Shown: piece after piece, positions 1 to 15,556 of the stretch
Numbering within the stretch: the first letter of the stretch is position 1
Layout: every line of letters starts with the position of its first letter
The notes under the pieces: model-generated
What the model was told of the DNA's origin: nothing
Seen by the model: the letters and a program-made list of their open reading frames with translations, nothing else
Database searches by the model: none
From: Bugula neritina
Lineage: Eukaryota > Bryozoa > Gymnolaemata > Cheilostomatida > Bugulidae
NCBI GenBank assembly: GCA_964035545.1
Contig: OZ037773.1
Location: forward strand, 2,769,751 to 2,833,750
Length of the DNA: 64,000 nt
Reading direction: 5' to 3'
Made by a program: the position numbers and the translations under genes

Positions 1-1707
1 AAGATACACAGATGCAACCATATTACAATTTTTGTCAAATAATGTTTTAATAAAGTTTATCACTAGCTACAGTATGTTAACTAGCAGGCGCTATAAAATT
101 TTTTCATTATAAGATAGTTCATGGAAAAAAATCACAGCAGCTGTTAAATGTAGCAATAAGCAATAAATCTTATTACAAATTTGTGTTATCAATTGTAAGA
201 AGTTATAGGAGCATAGCTCTATATAAACTTTGTTTCATTACGCTATTGCCGGGATAAAAGTGATATCCCGACATTTGGTAGATATTGGATTCACAGAACA
301 AAGGTGAAATTTTCGTGATTTTCTAGCAAAAGAATATAAACTGTTAACGCAGCAGGGTGTTAAAATGGAGAAAGCTAAATATATATAGTCATTAACTGCT
401 ATAATAGAATAAAATATATAATTCAGGAGTGGGAAACTTCTGGTGCATGAGGGCCAAGTTCATACTACATTTTGGTTATAATAAAGTAATTTGTCACCAA
501 GCAGAATACATATAACAATTTTTACTTATCTTAAGCAACAAAAGGGTCACTGAAGAGGGGGCTCTCAGTTGCCCACCCGTGATATATATGAGAGTCCTGC
601 TGTTAATAATATGCATGTAAATGAGTTATTGATAGAAATTTACTCTTCGTATTGAGGTTTGAATCTGAATTCACTAAGCTATCAACAAGCAATATATTCA
701 CAGCATCATCTCTCTACATGCTGGAAGAATCTTATGTTTGAAACACACTAGATTGGCTGCAGCGTGTCACGAAAAGTGAAACTTATGTACTGTTAACAGA
801 ACTTGTAGCAGCTCGTTCATACTATATTTAAATGCTTTAGATTCAGTGCTTATGAATACAAACACGTTTATGCACTGGAACTCCATACGAACTATTTTTA
901 CATTCTAATATTATATAAATATTAGGAGCTGTATTGTATATATAAAAAGCATTAATGTAAGGTTCAGTATTTTAAATTAAAAGCTATCAGTTGAAAGTGT
1001 ATTGTTTAAAAAAGACTTTGAAAGAGAGCATTGACCTGGGACAACAAATATTACGGTAATGGAGGACATTATGCAAAAGGTATTCAGGAAGTCGATTAAA
1101 ATAATTAAAAGCTTTAAACTGAAACTGCAATTAGTATTTTCATTGGATGTTATACGGCGTAAATGGTCACCTTTTCGGACTAAATATCCATTATTTATAC
1201 AGACTAAATATCTATAATGCTTATTTACAGACACCACATCTGTAAAGAATAACAGCGAATGTGAATAAATAGACTTGAGACAGCTGTTTTGATTTTAAGA
1301 GCTACAACAATTTAAATAATTTATGAGTAATTACTCTAAGTGATATATTATTAATAATAGAATTATGGTCAAACTAATTCCTATTAGATATAAGTGAATA
1401 TATTGTGTAAGATAAAGTTATAAAAACTGAATAGCGTACCATTGCCCCCTGGAGATATTAAAGAAAATCCCATTAGTTTTGAAACTCTTTAGACTATATC
1501 TATCAAATTAGTATCTCCATTAGCTGGTGGTATGTTAGCACATTCTATATATTAATATATAATTATATTAATGTAGGCGCTGGTGTTTTGACCTGCAGAT
1601 TCAACTTCTTATGTATATAGAACATATTTTACATTCTATATATAACAATCTGCTACTGTAGCATCGAATGTGTAATTATAAATTACAAGAGTATTGAATG
1701 TTAAGAC
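1..1707. other. Non-coding stretch, nothing recognised
   Basis: AT-rich sequence with no reading frame that carries both convincing protein composition and splice sites. Only short ORFs dense in rare combinations and stops are present. I see no repeats of note before the SINE that starts near 1723. Confidence 0.5.
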
Positions 1708-1722
1708 ATTGTTTTATTATAT

Positions 1723-1929
1723 GAAAAACTCACACAAGTTTATAATCATTATCCCTGTGAGAAACCCCTGGTAGAAAAGGTTTTTGTTAAAGCGGGTTAA
1801 GGACTTATTTAAAATGAGGCACAGGAGCAATTATGACTGGATGTTCTTTCTAACATCACCAATGGACTTTGCCATGACCTTCGTGTGTACTAGGAAAACG
1901 CTCTAACCCCTAGACCAAGGCTGCTCCCT
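1723..1929 (-). mobile_element. tRNA-derived SINE, copy 1
   Basis: Read on the minus strand it begins with the tRNA-like head found in three other copies in this window (GGGAGCAGC..., then a box-A-like segment), followed by the shared body (TAACATCACCAATGG / GACTGGATG on plus). The B box is degraded. It is flanked by a long near-perfect target-site duplication: ATTGTTTTATTATAT at 1708-1722 and ATTGTTTTGATTATAT at 1930-1945, differing by one inserted base. Non-coding, non-autonomous retroposon. No partner LINE is visible here. Confidence 0.85.
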
Positions 1930-1945
1930 ATTGTTTTGATTATAT

Positions 1946-4511
1946 AACACAGATTAATGTTTATAATGAGAGAGCTGAATGTACAAACAGACAGACATGC
2001 AGATATACAGAAAGAAAGACAGACAGACAGAATAGTATACCAGTTCTAATAACCCGGGTCTTCAGGATTTACTTCTACTTATATAAAGTGTAACATTTAA
2101 GAACAGGGTGTAATTAAAATAAACCTATCGCTTTGCATTTAAAGACATTGGTAGTAGCAGATGCCATATATGGAATGAACAAGGCGTGGGTTTTTGATAA
2201 GCTATCGTTCAATGTTTGGGTGAAAGCACGACTGTTATATTTCACAGATGAGCCATTTTTAACCTTACAAACATTTGCTAGAACTAACGTGCTAGTTTCT
2301 AAGGCCTTCTTCAGTTACACACACATATTATGGCTGATTCACAGACAGCCTAAGGTTGATTATGTACTAACAAAGGTACACCAAGACACATGGGCATTGT
2401 CTAACACTTTAACTAAAATAAAATCTAATAAATATTTTATTATAAGTTCAGCTATAGTATAACAGACTCCATGCATGTGCCTAAAATATTTTGCACACAT
2501 AAAACTAGTTGTTTGAAAATGTTGATTGGCTTAGGATTCAGCGCCTCATTCGCTCTGTGTTGGCCAGGTGCCTTAGCTATATCTACCTGTTATTATGGTT
2601 TCTTATATTATGGTGGCTTGTGGGGGAGATGCTGAAGTGTATGTCAAGTGTGTATACTTGATGGTTGGGGATTATAAAATCTCAGCACAGTGCTGCTTGC
2701 CAATTGATTTGGTTATCGATTAATACAAATCTTAGACTCTCCTTCCCAGAGGACTATCTCTTTCTCATCAACATCTCATCTCAAGACAGAAAATTTAATT
2801 ATTTTGCAAAAAAAAACAGTTGTTTATCATCAACCAATTGAGTGCAGTTAGTGCTGTGGGAATTTCTTATTCACTCAGACCTTTTACATCTAATCAGTGT
2901 TTCTCTCAGCCATCATAATATTATGGATGTCTCAATCGTTATTATGAATTATTGCTAGCTCTAGGGACTATAAAGGAATTAAACATGAAAGTTTTTTTAG
3001 CATAAGTTTAGGATTTACACAGGACTTGACTGTTGTAAACTATTTAATACATGCCATCAACGTGTGAAATATTATTTATAATTAATAGTGAAACATGTTT
3101 CGAAAATTATGTATAGGCAACTTTCTGGCAAATACTGGTTATAGAGATTAGCTATGAACTTACAATAATATGACTATTTAGTTGCAGTTCTGTCAATGTT
3201 ATCTAAAGCTAGCACGTTGTATAGACTAGCGTAGAATAGTATAGTATAGTGTAGTTGATCGTATAGACTAGTTTAGATTAGCATAGACTATGTAATATAG
3301 ATTAGTTTGGAATGAGTTTATATAGAAGAGTTTTGAGTTGTAAGAAACGTTTAGGCAAGGAAATGACAATAACTTTTTTATTATTTGAAAACAGTTGGTT
3401 GTTAAAAAGAAACCTAAACTTAAAGACTAGTAATTTTAGCAACTCATAACTCATTAAATATAGCTTACAGAGGTTTACACATTATAATAAGTAAATCATT
3501 TCTTAGTAAATAGTATAGAGGATAGCCAAGTAGTCCAGGCTACACTGACTTGTAATTATAAAACACTTATGGCCACCAACTTGTGCCTTTAATATCAAGT
3601 CACACAGTCATCAGGATACTGTCAAGTACATATAGAATTCATTATCCTCCTATATAATTGACTTGAGTGATTAGAAGAGATTTTGGTTTAATCAATATCC
3701 AGTGCATTGAAATAAGGTACATCAGACTGTATTAATGTGATATCACTAGACAGCATCTACTTCAGAACTGCTGTTGTTATAATATTATTATATTCTACAT
3801 TGTAAAATCTCACTTGCATACTTTATATCTAGCTATATATGTTTTATGGTATCTAAGGCTAAACTTCAGAACTTTTAATAAACAAAAAGTATATCAAGAA
3901 CTAAACCAGGAACGAGACAAAACAAATATACATATATAGGTTTATAATATGGACATATAGTATATAATACGTAATGATATAACAAATTAGCTATACTAAT
4001 AGGATATAATGGGATTACATAATACAATATAGCATATTATTATATAAAATATAGCCAGCATACTGGGGCTATATGGCTTATATAGTGTTAATTGTGATGT
4101 ATACATAAATGTGCCTTTACTTACATTTGTTTTTATGTACTAGAAATTGTATTACATATATAGCTAGATCAGTATGGGGTAATGTATATATAGCTTGTTT
4201 TGAGACTTGACATTTATAGTCTAGATAAATACTTGTGTATAGACACACCAGCTGCCCTATTGTTCATTCATATATATACACACATACAATAACAGGAAAC
4301 TTTTTGAAACTGTATAAACTTTGGAAAGTTGAGCTATGTGGCCTTTGCTGGATACTAAGCTTAAACATCATTAATTTATTTGTTGCTTAGTCTGATATGG
4401 ACAGTCTAAAAAATTACCTAACTTTTTAAAATATTAGTGATAAAACTAAGACAACAAAAGTTAAGTAGTAGTTTCCTCATAAATTACGTGATAATGTAGT
4501 TTGGAACTCAC
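1946..4511. other. Non-coding stretch with short direct repeats
   Basis: No supportable gene. A run of tetranucleotide-like (ACAG/AAGAC) repeats lies near 1985-2030 and imperfect TAGACTAGTATAG-type repeats at about 3225-3310. A 109-codon plus-strand ORF at 2133-2462 has no splice context, no recognised domain and no relation to neighbours, so I do not call it. Confidence 0.45.
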
Positions 4512-4771
4512 AAATCCTCCACTCCATATAGGGGAGACCCTGTGAGCCATCCAAACTTCAGACCTCAGTGATGAGAGACCTCCTAGTATGATGCTCATGA
4601 TTCCCATGAGGCCGTGCAGGGTTGAACACAGGTAGGTGAGAACAATGGCTGTAGAGCTGCCTGAGGTGCTGCCTATGCTCACATCACTAGACGACCCTCG
4701 CTGAGGGCAACAGGTGCTCTTCTCATGATGCATAACCTGCTGCCACTTGGCGCTGCCAATGTCACTTTGAG
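4512..4771 (-). CDS. Isolated exon of a tetraspan (MS4A/TMEM196-like) membrane protein
   Basis: An open minus-strand exon with a plausible acceptor (GTGACAG, exon from 4771, phase 1) and a good donor GTGAGT after 4512 (phase 0). It encodes a hydrophilic Ser/Gly-rich segment with a CC pair. One hydrophobic helix follows (about residues 45-70 of the exon, TAIVLTYLCSTLHGLMGIMS continuing into IILGG). It ends in the phrase VSPIWSGGF. In tetraspan families such as MS4A and TMEM196, TM1 is followed by a short loop and a PxWSG motif at the start of TM2, which is what the exon shows. The remaining helices should lie in exons at lower coordinates, but I could not find them in the AT-rich sequence there. 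An internal ATG near 4733 could be the start codon. It may be a partial gene, a pseudogene remnant, or an intact gene with exons I missed. Confidence 0.45.
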
Positions 4772-7700
4772 CTGTCACTTAATTAATCAAGGCTCTTACT
4801 TGACAACGTCAACTCGGCTGCCATACAGATTGAATTGATCTTCAAATATGTATATGGCAGTTAAAAATACATTCTAAATCTCTTGCATACAATGAACTTG
4901 AATAGAAGAATATTGAGCATGAATATGACATCATAATCATACAGTGTTCTGTTAAAGCTGCACAATCGCAATGTCATCTTTCAGGTCATCAGTGCCATCA
5001 ATATATTTGAGAGTATAAAATGTGCTATTTAGTTTATCAGGTTTTCAATTGCAAAATATTTTGTGAATTGGCTGACGGCACATAGCATCCTGATATATTA
5101 AGCTTCATAGTAAATTGCATAATACATACTTTAGTATAATAGAAAAAATGTCTGCACCTGTTAACACTCAATGCAGTGCATAGTTTTGCTGACAATACTA
5201 ATTCATGTGAGTACAATAAAATTTTGTTTGACAGCATTAATTTCTAATGATTTGCTTAAACACGATTTCTTATCTGGTGCACAATATATCATAGACTCTT
5301 TTCTGTCATCATATCCTTTTTTTATTTCGTTAATTAGTTTACAAAGCTTACAAACACCCACACCAGTTCAACATTTTAAGTTCATTTCAGAACACTGTTG
5401 GCAACCAAAGCTAGACGCTACTAAGTACTACCATTAGTGTTATTTCATTTATATTAGTATTCATATTCATTCTGTTTTCTAGGATTGTACATATAGCATC
5501 ATACATGTTTAAACATGTTAAGAAATTATTGCTACACTCATTTATAATAACTTGTTGCTGTTAAGCTACTTTCATATGGTTAGTGGGAATTATAATACTT
5601 TAAGGAAGTCAGCATTTTAATTTGAAAATGTGTTTTAGATACTTGAAAAAGATGACAAAATACATGTGTTCAAGTTCTTTTTGATAATTTCTTTCAAATA
5701 TTAAATAAAAGCTGATTAAATGGAATAACAAACATGTAAGCAGTTTTTCTGCTTCTTAACATCATATCACTAAAGCACCAGGCACGCTGATTCCTGCCAA
5801 CATGCAAAATATATTCTACAAAGTAAAAGGACAGAAGGAGCCAATAAATATTATATATATATAACCTTACTTTGGCTTTACCAAATAGATTCAGTGAACT
5901 TTTATTAAATTCTATTAAAGTGCCAGTTGCTGAAACCCACACTTAACAGTTTTTGACTAGATGAGTTTGATGCTCCGAAAAATATGAACCATTATGCTTT
6001 AAAGCTAAGGTGTACTTGTAACGAGTTAAGATATGCAAAGTGTTATAGGTCATTCCAAATTAAATTTGTTTCGATCAGAGTTATTAATAATGCAAGACTT
6101 TTGCTTATGAACAATTGAAAACTAGAAGCATTTGTAAAAGGCAAAATTATAAAAACATTTTCCTGAACTTGTTATCTAATCTATCAAGTTATAACACATT
6201 CAACTATATTTATTGTAAGGAGTAGATCTACGCTAAAACCCTAACGTAAACTCTAAATGTTCTATATTTATGCAAAAACAATTATGTTCAGTAAGTTACT
6301 CACCTGTGGTAAACGATGTGTACGTGAGCCTAGTTTGCTTAAAGCCTTACTCAAATATCCTTACTCAATACTCTACCGAGACTTGCTTGTTGATGAATTA
6401 GGTACAGGGGCACAAGAAGCACCTGATCTAAAGTGCCAGCTGACGTATTGATTGACAGTGACACCGTAGTAGAACTTTCAAGTGTATAGATAGCCACATC
6501 AATATCAAATCAATATCCTTTCCTCCAATTATATCTAACCGAATAAGCAAACAATAATATATATCATTAAACATAATTAATAGCAAACTATTTCAATTGC
6601 ATAATTTGTTAGTGATGCAACAGTTTATGCTTTCTATTTTTAGATGACTACCATTATAACCTACATAAATTTAATTTGAGAATGCGCATAAAATGCATAT
6701 ACAGGCAAATTAAACTATCAATTGAGTCAATGGTCTAAATTTTAAAAGTTTATATTTGCTTTAGCTCACAAATCTGCTCATTTAGCTATATGTTAAAAAA
6801 ACAATTTTGCAAATAGGAACTAATAACTGGCTAAATGCCAAAATAGATATAAAAATAGTATTCTAAGAACAGGATTTGAGCAGTAATGAATTAAACGCTC
6901 CAGCTGTTATAATTGTAGAGTAGCTAAAAATAGTTAGTTAGGTTTTATCATAATTCAATATTGAAAAAATATTATGTGAAATAGTAACTCGAAAAGCATC
7001 TTCTAAGCAAAATGAAGAATATAGTCAAAGAGGAACTTCTTAAATGCTAATGCTTGTTCAAACCATGACTCCATGAGTTTGAAAAGAGTCAATTAACAGA
7101 AATGGCCAATCTGCCAAAGTTTTGTTGTTTTTCTCTCAGAAACTTAATCAACCAACTTCAGTTAGAAATATGCTTTACGGTAAATTTCAATATTAGTTTT
7201 ATAAGTTAAGTGTCAAAACAAATCTGACTCTTAGGTTTTACTAACTGGCACAGCCCTAGTAACCTGAATGCCTGGAGGCTAAGCTCTAAGCTAGCTTTCA
7301 TTGATTGATCGCATTCAATGCTACTGATCAACACTATACGCTAGATTTAAGTTATTATTGGTATTGTTTGTGGGAGTGTGGGCAGTCTACAGGCTGATAT
7401 GTAAACATGCGGAATGTATTCTAAAAATACCTGCAGGCTACGTAGCCAATAAAATTGACATTTGTTTGTCATCTAATGTTTGTGAGAAGTTTGATGTTAT
7501 TGTTTGTTTTGCTCAGCTATCGAATTTCACTCTAATAAAGTGAGCAGCACTAGATGTTGCAAACATTATTATTGTCACACCCTTAGTGAAGTAAAACAAC
7601 AAGCCTAGCTAGGTCTTCTATATACGCAGCATATTGATGGTCTATAGTTAACATGATAAAATTTCTATTTGATATCCTGACGTAATTCTAGAATTTTCTT

Positions 7701-8503
7701 GTAATGTTATGTTACCAAAAAGCTTTGTGCAATTTTAATTCCTCAATTACACTGCGCATATAATGGTGAATATAGAAAAAATACTATTATTTGAGCTGGT
7801 GTAATAAAATAGAGCGAAACATGTTACAATAATATAAGTTATTACAATATGTAATAGAGAAATATACAAATCTTATTGATGAATTCCATCGTAATACATG
7901 CATTATAATGCAGTGTAATATAATCTACAGTACAAGCTACGCGATTACAATGAAAATATAGGTAATTATTGTAATTAAAGTTATTGACTGTTGTATTAAA
8001 GCTCTATACAACTCCCACGCATTGATTACTACAGCTAAAATGTCACAGTGACAATAAATGGTAGAAAACTACATTTACATAGTTATATGCAGATATAAAC
8101 CTTTATACAAAAAGCATGTGAATATACATTATACATGTATATTGTAAATGAATTGGAAGATTTAGTGAAGATATTTAAATGTACTAGGTTATTGACATAT
8201 TTGAATTACCAAATTTACCAGCACCCTTTATTAATGTCTTACACACATTTCCTGTTACATGCAAGCATACAAACCTATAGGCAAACAGCTAATAAATTAC
8301 AAACTGCATTATAAATTCAAAAGGTCAGTGTACTAGAAAACTTACAATAAAATGCTTTATTATCTGTTTGCCATGCAAATGATTTACACAATCTTATAAA
8401 ATAAAGGTATAAGCATTGATGGTAGTCGAATTAAATGACATTCAAATGCTTGTTCTATTTACACCTCACTTTCTGTTAAAAGTTACTGTTTGCACACCGA
8501 GGT
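4772..8503. other. Non-coding stretch, nothing recognised
   Basis: About 3.7 kb of AT-rich sequence. Several 60-90-codon ORFs exist on both strands (for example 5694-5942 minus and 7358-7543 plus). None has recognisable domains or paired splice sites, and I treat them as chance. Confidence 0.4.
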
Positions 8504-8656
8504 AGGTGTAGTGATAGAGAAATTGAGTAATAAGCCTGTGTTCTAGATTAAAAATGTAGCAAAGAAGTTGCTTTTTGCAAAATTTTTAACCTATGCCCCA
8601 AACCAAAATTTAAAATTATAGAACTTAGGCTGTCTCAAGTTCTTCACTACTACTCC
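8504..8656. mobile_element. Short MITE, copy 1 (about 153 bp)
   Basis: The two ends are imperfect inverted repeats about 35-38 bp long (left AGGTGTAGTGATAGAGAAAT, right ending TTCTTCACTACTACTCCT). The whole unit recurs in the opposite orientation at 11364-11507, and a half copy lies near 13089-13148. No coding capacity. The size and terminal inverted repeats suit a miniature DNA transposon; the family is not identified. Confidence 0.6.
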
Positions 8657-8983
8657 TAAATGTGCAAACCCCATTTTCTTCCGAGACCTGCTGTTTGTAC
8701 ACCACACTCTCCGTTATATGCTTGCTGTTTGCAGACTAAAATATTGTCTGCTAATCGTACAACAGATTAATAACAAAGTATAGCAGACATGGTGGTGAAA
8801 GGTGAACAATCTATTAAGTTATAGCATGCCATTAGATAAATAATGTCTGGACTGAACCTGGAACAGATCAACACTATGTAAATATGTATCTTTAACAGCA
8901 TGGAAATCAGACTACTCTTTTCCCTGGTCTTTAACTAAATTTAAAATTATTTATACAGTATGCACTTTAAATCTTGAAAAGAA

Positions 8984-9166
8984 GGAGCAGCTGTGATCTA
9001 AGGGTTAGATTATTTGCCTAGTAAGCGCGAACTCATGGGTTCAAACCCGACAAAGGTCATTGGTGATGTTAGGAAGAGCATCCAGTCATAATTGCTCTTG
9101 TGCCCCATCTGAATAAGTTCTTAGCACAATTCAGGGATGGCGACTATAAACTTGCGTAAGTTTTTT
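8984..9166 (+). mobile_element. tRNA-derived SINE, copy 2
   Basis: It starts GGAGCAGCTGTGATCTAAGG (box-A-like) with B box GGTTCAAACCC at about 9038, then the shared body with GAGCATCCAGTCATAATTGC and a T-rich 3' end. It is flanked by the direct repeat AATCTTGAA at 8970-8978 and 9167-9175. It is shorter than copy 4 because part of the distal body is deleted. Confidence 0.9.
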
Positions 9167-9175
9167 AATCTTGAA

Positions 9176-10563
9176 GAGCTAGACTAGTGAGAGGTGAAAC
9201 ACAGCCAAAAACCATTAGACTCATGCATTACCATACACTAATGTTGATGATGATGTATCATAATAATACAATGCTATATATTGTGTTATGGAGAGGTTAT
9301 CAAACTGATATATTATTTTGGTTTTAATATACTTATAAGTAGTATTGAACATAGAAAGTCAGTTTAATACTATTTTCCTATTTGTATTTAGTTACCCGAT
9401 ATTAAAAAGGTTGTATTAACGCATTTAATTTTACTAAAACAGCCATTAATTAGAAAGGCTTGGCCTTATTACTACAATAAACAATCATTTTCTAAATTTT
9501 ATAGCACAATTAACTTGAAATGTTTGAATGTAAGTGAATTCCAAGCTAATAAGATAGAATACTGTACATTTCAACAGCCTACTATCAAAAATTGTAATTC
9601 AGTAAAAAAAACACCAAGAAGAAAATAATTAAAACTAAAAAATGAATTTAAACCTTTTATAATTATCTTTACAGGTTTTGCTATTAATTCGAAAAGAATC
9701 ACAGATCCCTGTCTCACGAAATTCCTCAAGTCATAAGAAGGGCTTAAACCCTCTCCTCTTTTTTGTGTGGCTAAATTTGGTTTTCTACTACGTCACGATC
9801 TGAGGTTTCGAGACCCTTGCATTAGTGAGATACTAAGTGACCGAGAACTATAATGACTGCAGTAGCTGCCAACACCAAACAAAGTCAGCGCCTGCCTTTT
9901 GTTTGCTGACTAGCAGTGTTTGTGCAACAATATTCAATTATTTATGGGAGATGCACGGCCAGTAACACTTGACAGTCTATATATTGTTGAATACATTGGT
10001 CCAGTGCATATGATTCACACCTGGGGTAACATCATAATTTCAAAAAGCAAGCCAATATGACCTCACATGTAGGCTTCCTCTGAAAGAATACAAAACCATA
10101 AATAGATTTATAGGGATAGTACGATGTTCTTTCTTATTGTTGCAGTCACGTTATGAACAAGATCAAAGATGACTGGCAAGTGAAGGCACTTGAGATCAAT
10201 AATAACCTAAAAGACTTAAGTTTGTATGTTCATAATCTCATGATGTTATGATAGGATAACTGAAACAGCACTATTTCAGAATTATTGCTTTTGAGTGCGA
10301 GTGTTTTCTGCTGTCTTAGTTGACGTGAGGTTACACAAGGATGTACGTCTGCAGTAGGTTCTATGACCTTGGCTTGCAGCTAATGGTATAGACAGTTATA
10401 AAGTTAATTGTAGCTTTCAAACCTGTCATGCAGCAAAATAAATTATTATGATATAATTACTTTGGAATAATTACAATTAGCTTGTTTCAAAATTTGCAGA
10501 GAATCTTGTTACCTAGAAAGCAGAGCAAAAAAGACTACTTCTCTTCAAGTGTTCAGCTGTTTG
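9176..10563. other. Non-coding stretch, nothing recognised
   Basis: No reading frame with domain-like composition. Downstream (3') intergenic sequence of the minus-strand gene that ends at 10868. Confidence 0.4.

Positions 10564-10564
<1 letters not shown>

Positions 10565-10611
<47 letters not shown>
10565..10611. repeat. (TA)n microsatellite
   Basis: Uninterrupted TA dinucleotide run of about 46 bp, lying 3' of the minus-strand gene and just past its likely poly(A) signal. Confidence 0.95.
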
Positions 10612-10615
<4 letters not shown>

Positions 10616-10674
10616 GACACACTAGGGTTTTGAAAAAATATGGTGATAACATTTCTATAACTTGCATAAAAAGT

Positions 10675-10680
10675 TTTATT
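10675..10680 (-). terminator. Candidate poly(A) signal AATAAA
   Basis: TTTATT on plus reads AATAAA on minus, about 190 nt downstream of the stop codon at 10868-10870. Position and orientation suit the 3' end of the minus-strand membrane-protein gene. Hexamers are common in such AT-rich DNA, so this is only suggestive. Confidence 0.4.
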
Positions 10681-10867
10681 TAATTTGCTCATTGCAGCAT
10701 ATAAGTAACTCGACTTACAAAACAAACCATGTAATGTTAACAAGAAGAAATATTTCTTGGTACTAAATACTATAACATGCACTTTTCCAGAAATTGCACA
10801 ATGGAAACTTTGAAGTAATGAGTTAGTTGAAGAGCTGCAAATCGCCACCAGTGAACACTTTTGAATA

Positions 10868-14244
<3,377 letters not shown>

Positions 14245-14339
14245 GGCCACTGAAATGTGTAGAGCATACACAATTAGTGGGGATAGCGGTAAACCCTACA
14301 GCTGCACTGCAATACAGTGTGGAATTGTAGAGTGAATTA

Positions 14340-14640
14340 CAGTATATCACATTGTATTGCAGTATAGTATAGAGTATTATATTATGTTACAGTGTATTGC
14401 AGTGTACAAAAGTATATTACAACATAATATTGCAGTATGTCACAATATATTGCAGTGTATTACCACTGAACTGAAACTATAACCCTAGTTATAGTTCAAT
14501 GTGTATTACAATGTATTACAGTGTATTTCAGTATATTACGGTGTATTATAGTATATTACAATGTCTTACAGTGCATTAATATAACATATTATGGTGCATT
14601 ACAGCATATTACAGTGCACTTCAGTATATCACAGAAGGTT
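14340..14640. repeat. Imperfect ATTACAGTGTATT-type tandem repeat
   Basis: Degenerate repeats of about 10-20 bp with the core ATTACAGTGTATT, interrupted near 14460-14490. Non-coding. Confidence 0.6.
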
Positions 14641-15224
14641 TAGGCTATAACTTTGAACCCCCAATTCCACACTCCAGACCCCAAACTAATGAACTCAATC
14701 ACCTCCAATTCAGGGCTGCTTATAGCAAGTTTTACATTACTAGATCAACTTTAAAGGCCAAATACTAAATAGTGAGCTAATATGTAAAGTCCATGAACAC
14801 TACACCTGACTGAAACTGTCCAATAGGAACATTTATCTGTAATTTATCAAGTTATAGTAACTATAATATATTACACACCTAAGTAACATGACTGACCTTT
14901 GCCCTTACTCTAGCTTTACCCTTGGAATAGACTATGTAACTTCATTACTTGTACTGGTGCTATTACTAGCATTTGTTTAATATTGAGAATTCTTGCCAAA
15001 AATAATAAGAGGGAATTAAAAAATGCATTGTTAGCCCAAACTCCAGAGCGTTAAGTCCTCAACTCAAAATTTAAAAGCATATTAATAGCATATAAAGCTA
15101 ATGCTGACTAATACTGTACCTATATTCACATGCAAATATTGTTACTGTTATACTTGTATAGTACAAAATACAGCTGAGTAAAACCCTATATGTAACATTT
15201 TATAAATTGTTTCTTTTGAATAGT

Positions 15225-15300
15225 GGTGTATGCATATGTGTGATGTATGCATATGTGTAATGTATAAATGTGTGTGGTGTATGCATATGTGTGGTGTTTG
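15225..15300. repeat. Short minisatellite, GTGTATGCATATGTGT-like
   Basis: About four copies of a 16-19-bp unit containing TATGCATATGTGT, 3' of MRPL48. Confidence 0.7.
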
Positions 15301-15556
15301 CCTGTTTGCATATGTTGAGAAACAAACTCCAGCCTCTTGCAAGACAAATAAAATATATTTAAAGCTCAAATACATGTTAATAAAATGACACCAACTGAGC
15401 CAAGTAATATATGCAAATTGTAGCCAACATATGATAATAGAATTGATGGAAAGCTAGAAAAATGCTAAGGTTTTTGTACAGAACTACTATAAACTCTGAG
15501 AAATTACAGGATATAAACACAGGTTCTGATGACATAACAGAACAGTTGGTTGCAAG

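Noticed and set aside
2133-2462. 109-codon plus-strand ORF
   Set aside because: It begins at a non-ATG codon and has no recognisable motif and no splice or promoter context. Length alone is not convincing in one of six frames.
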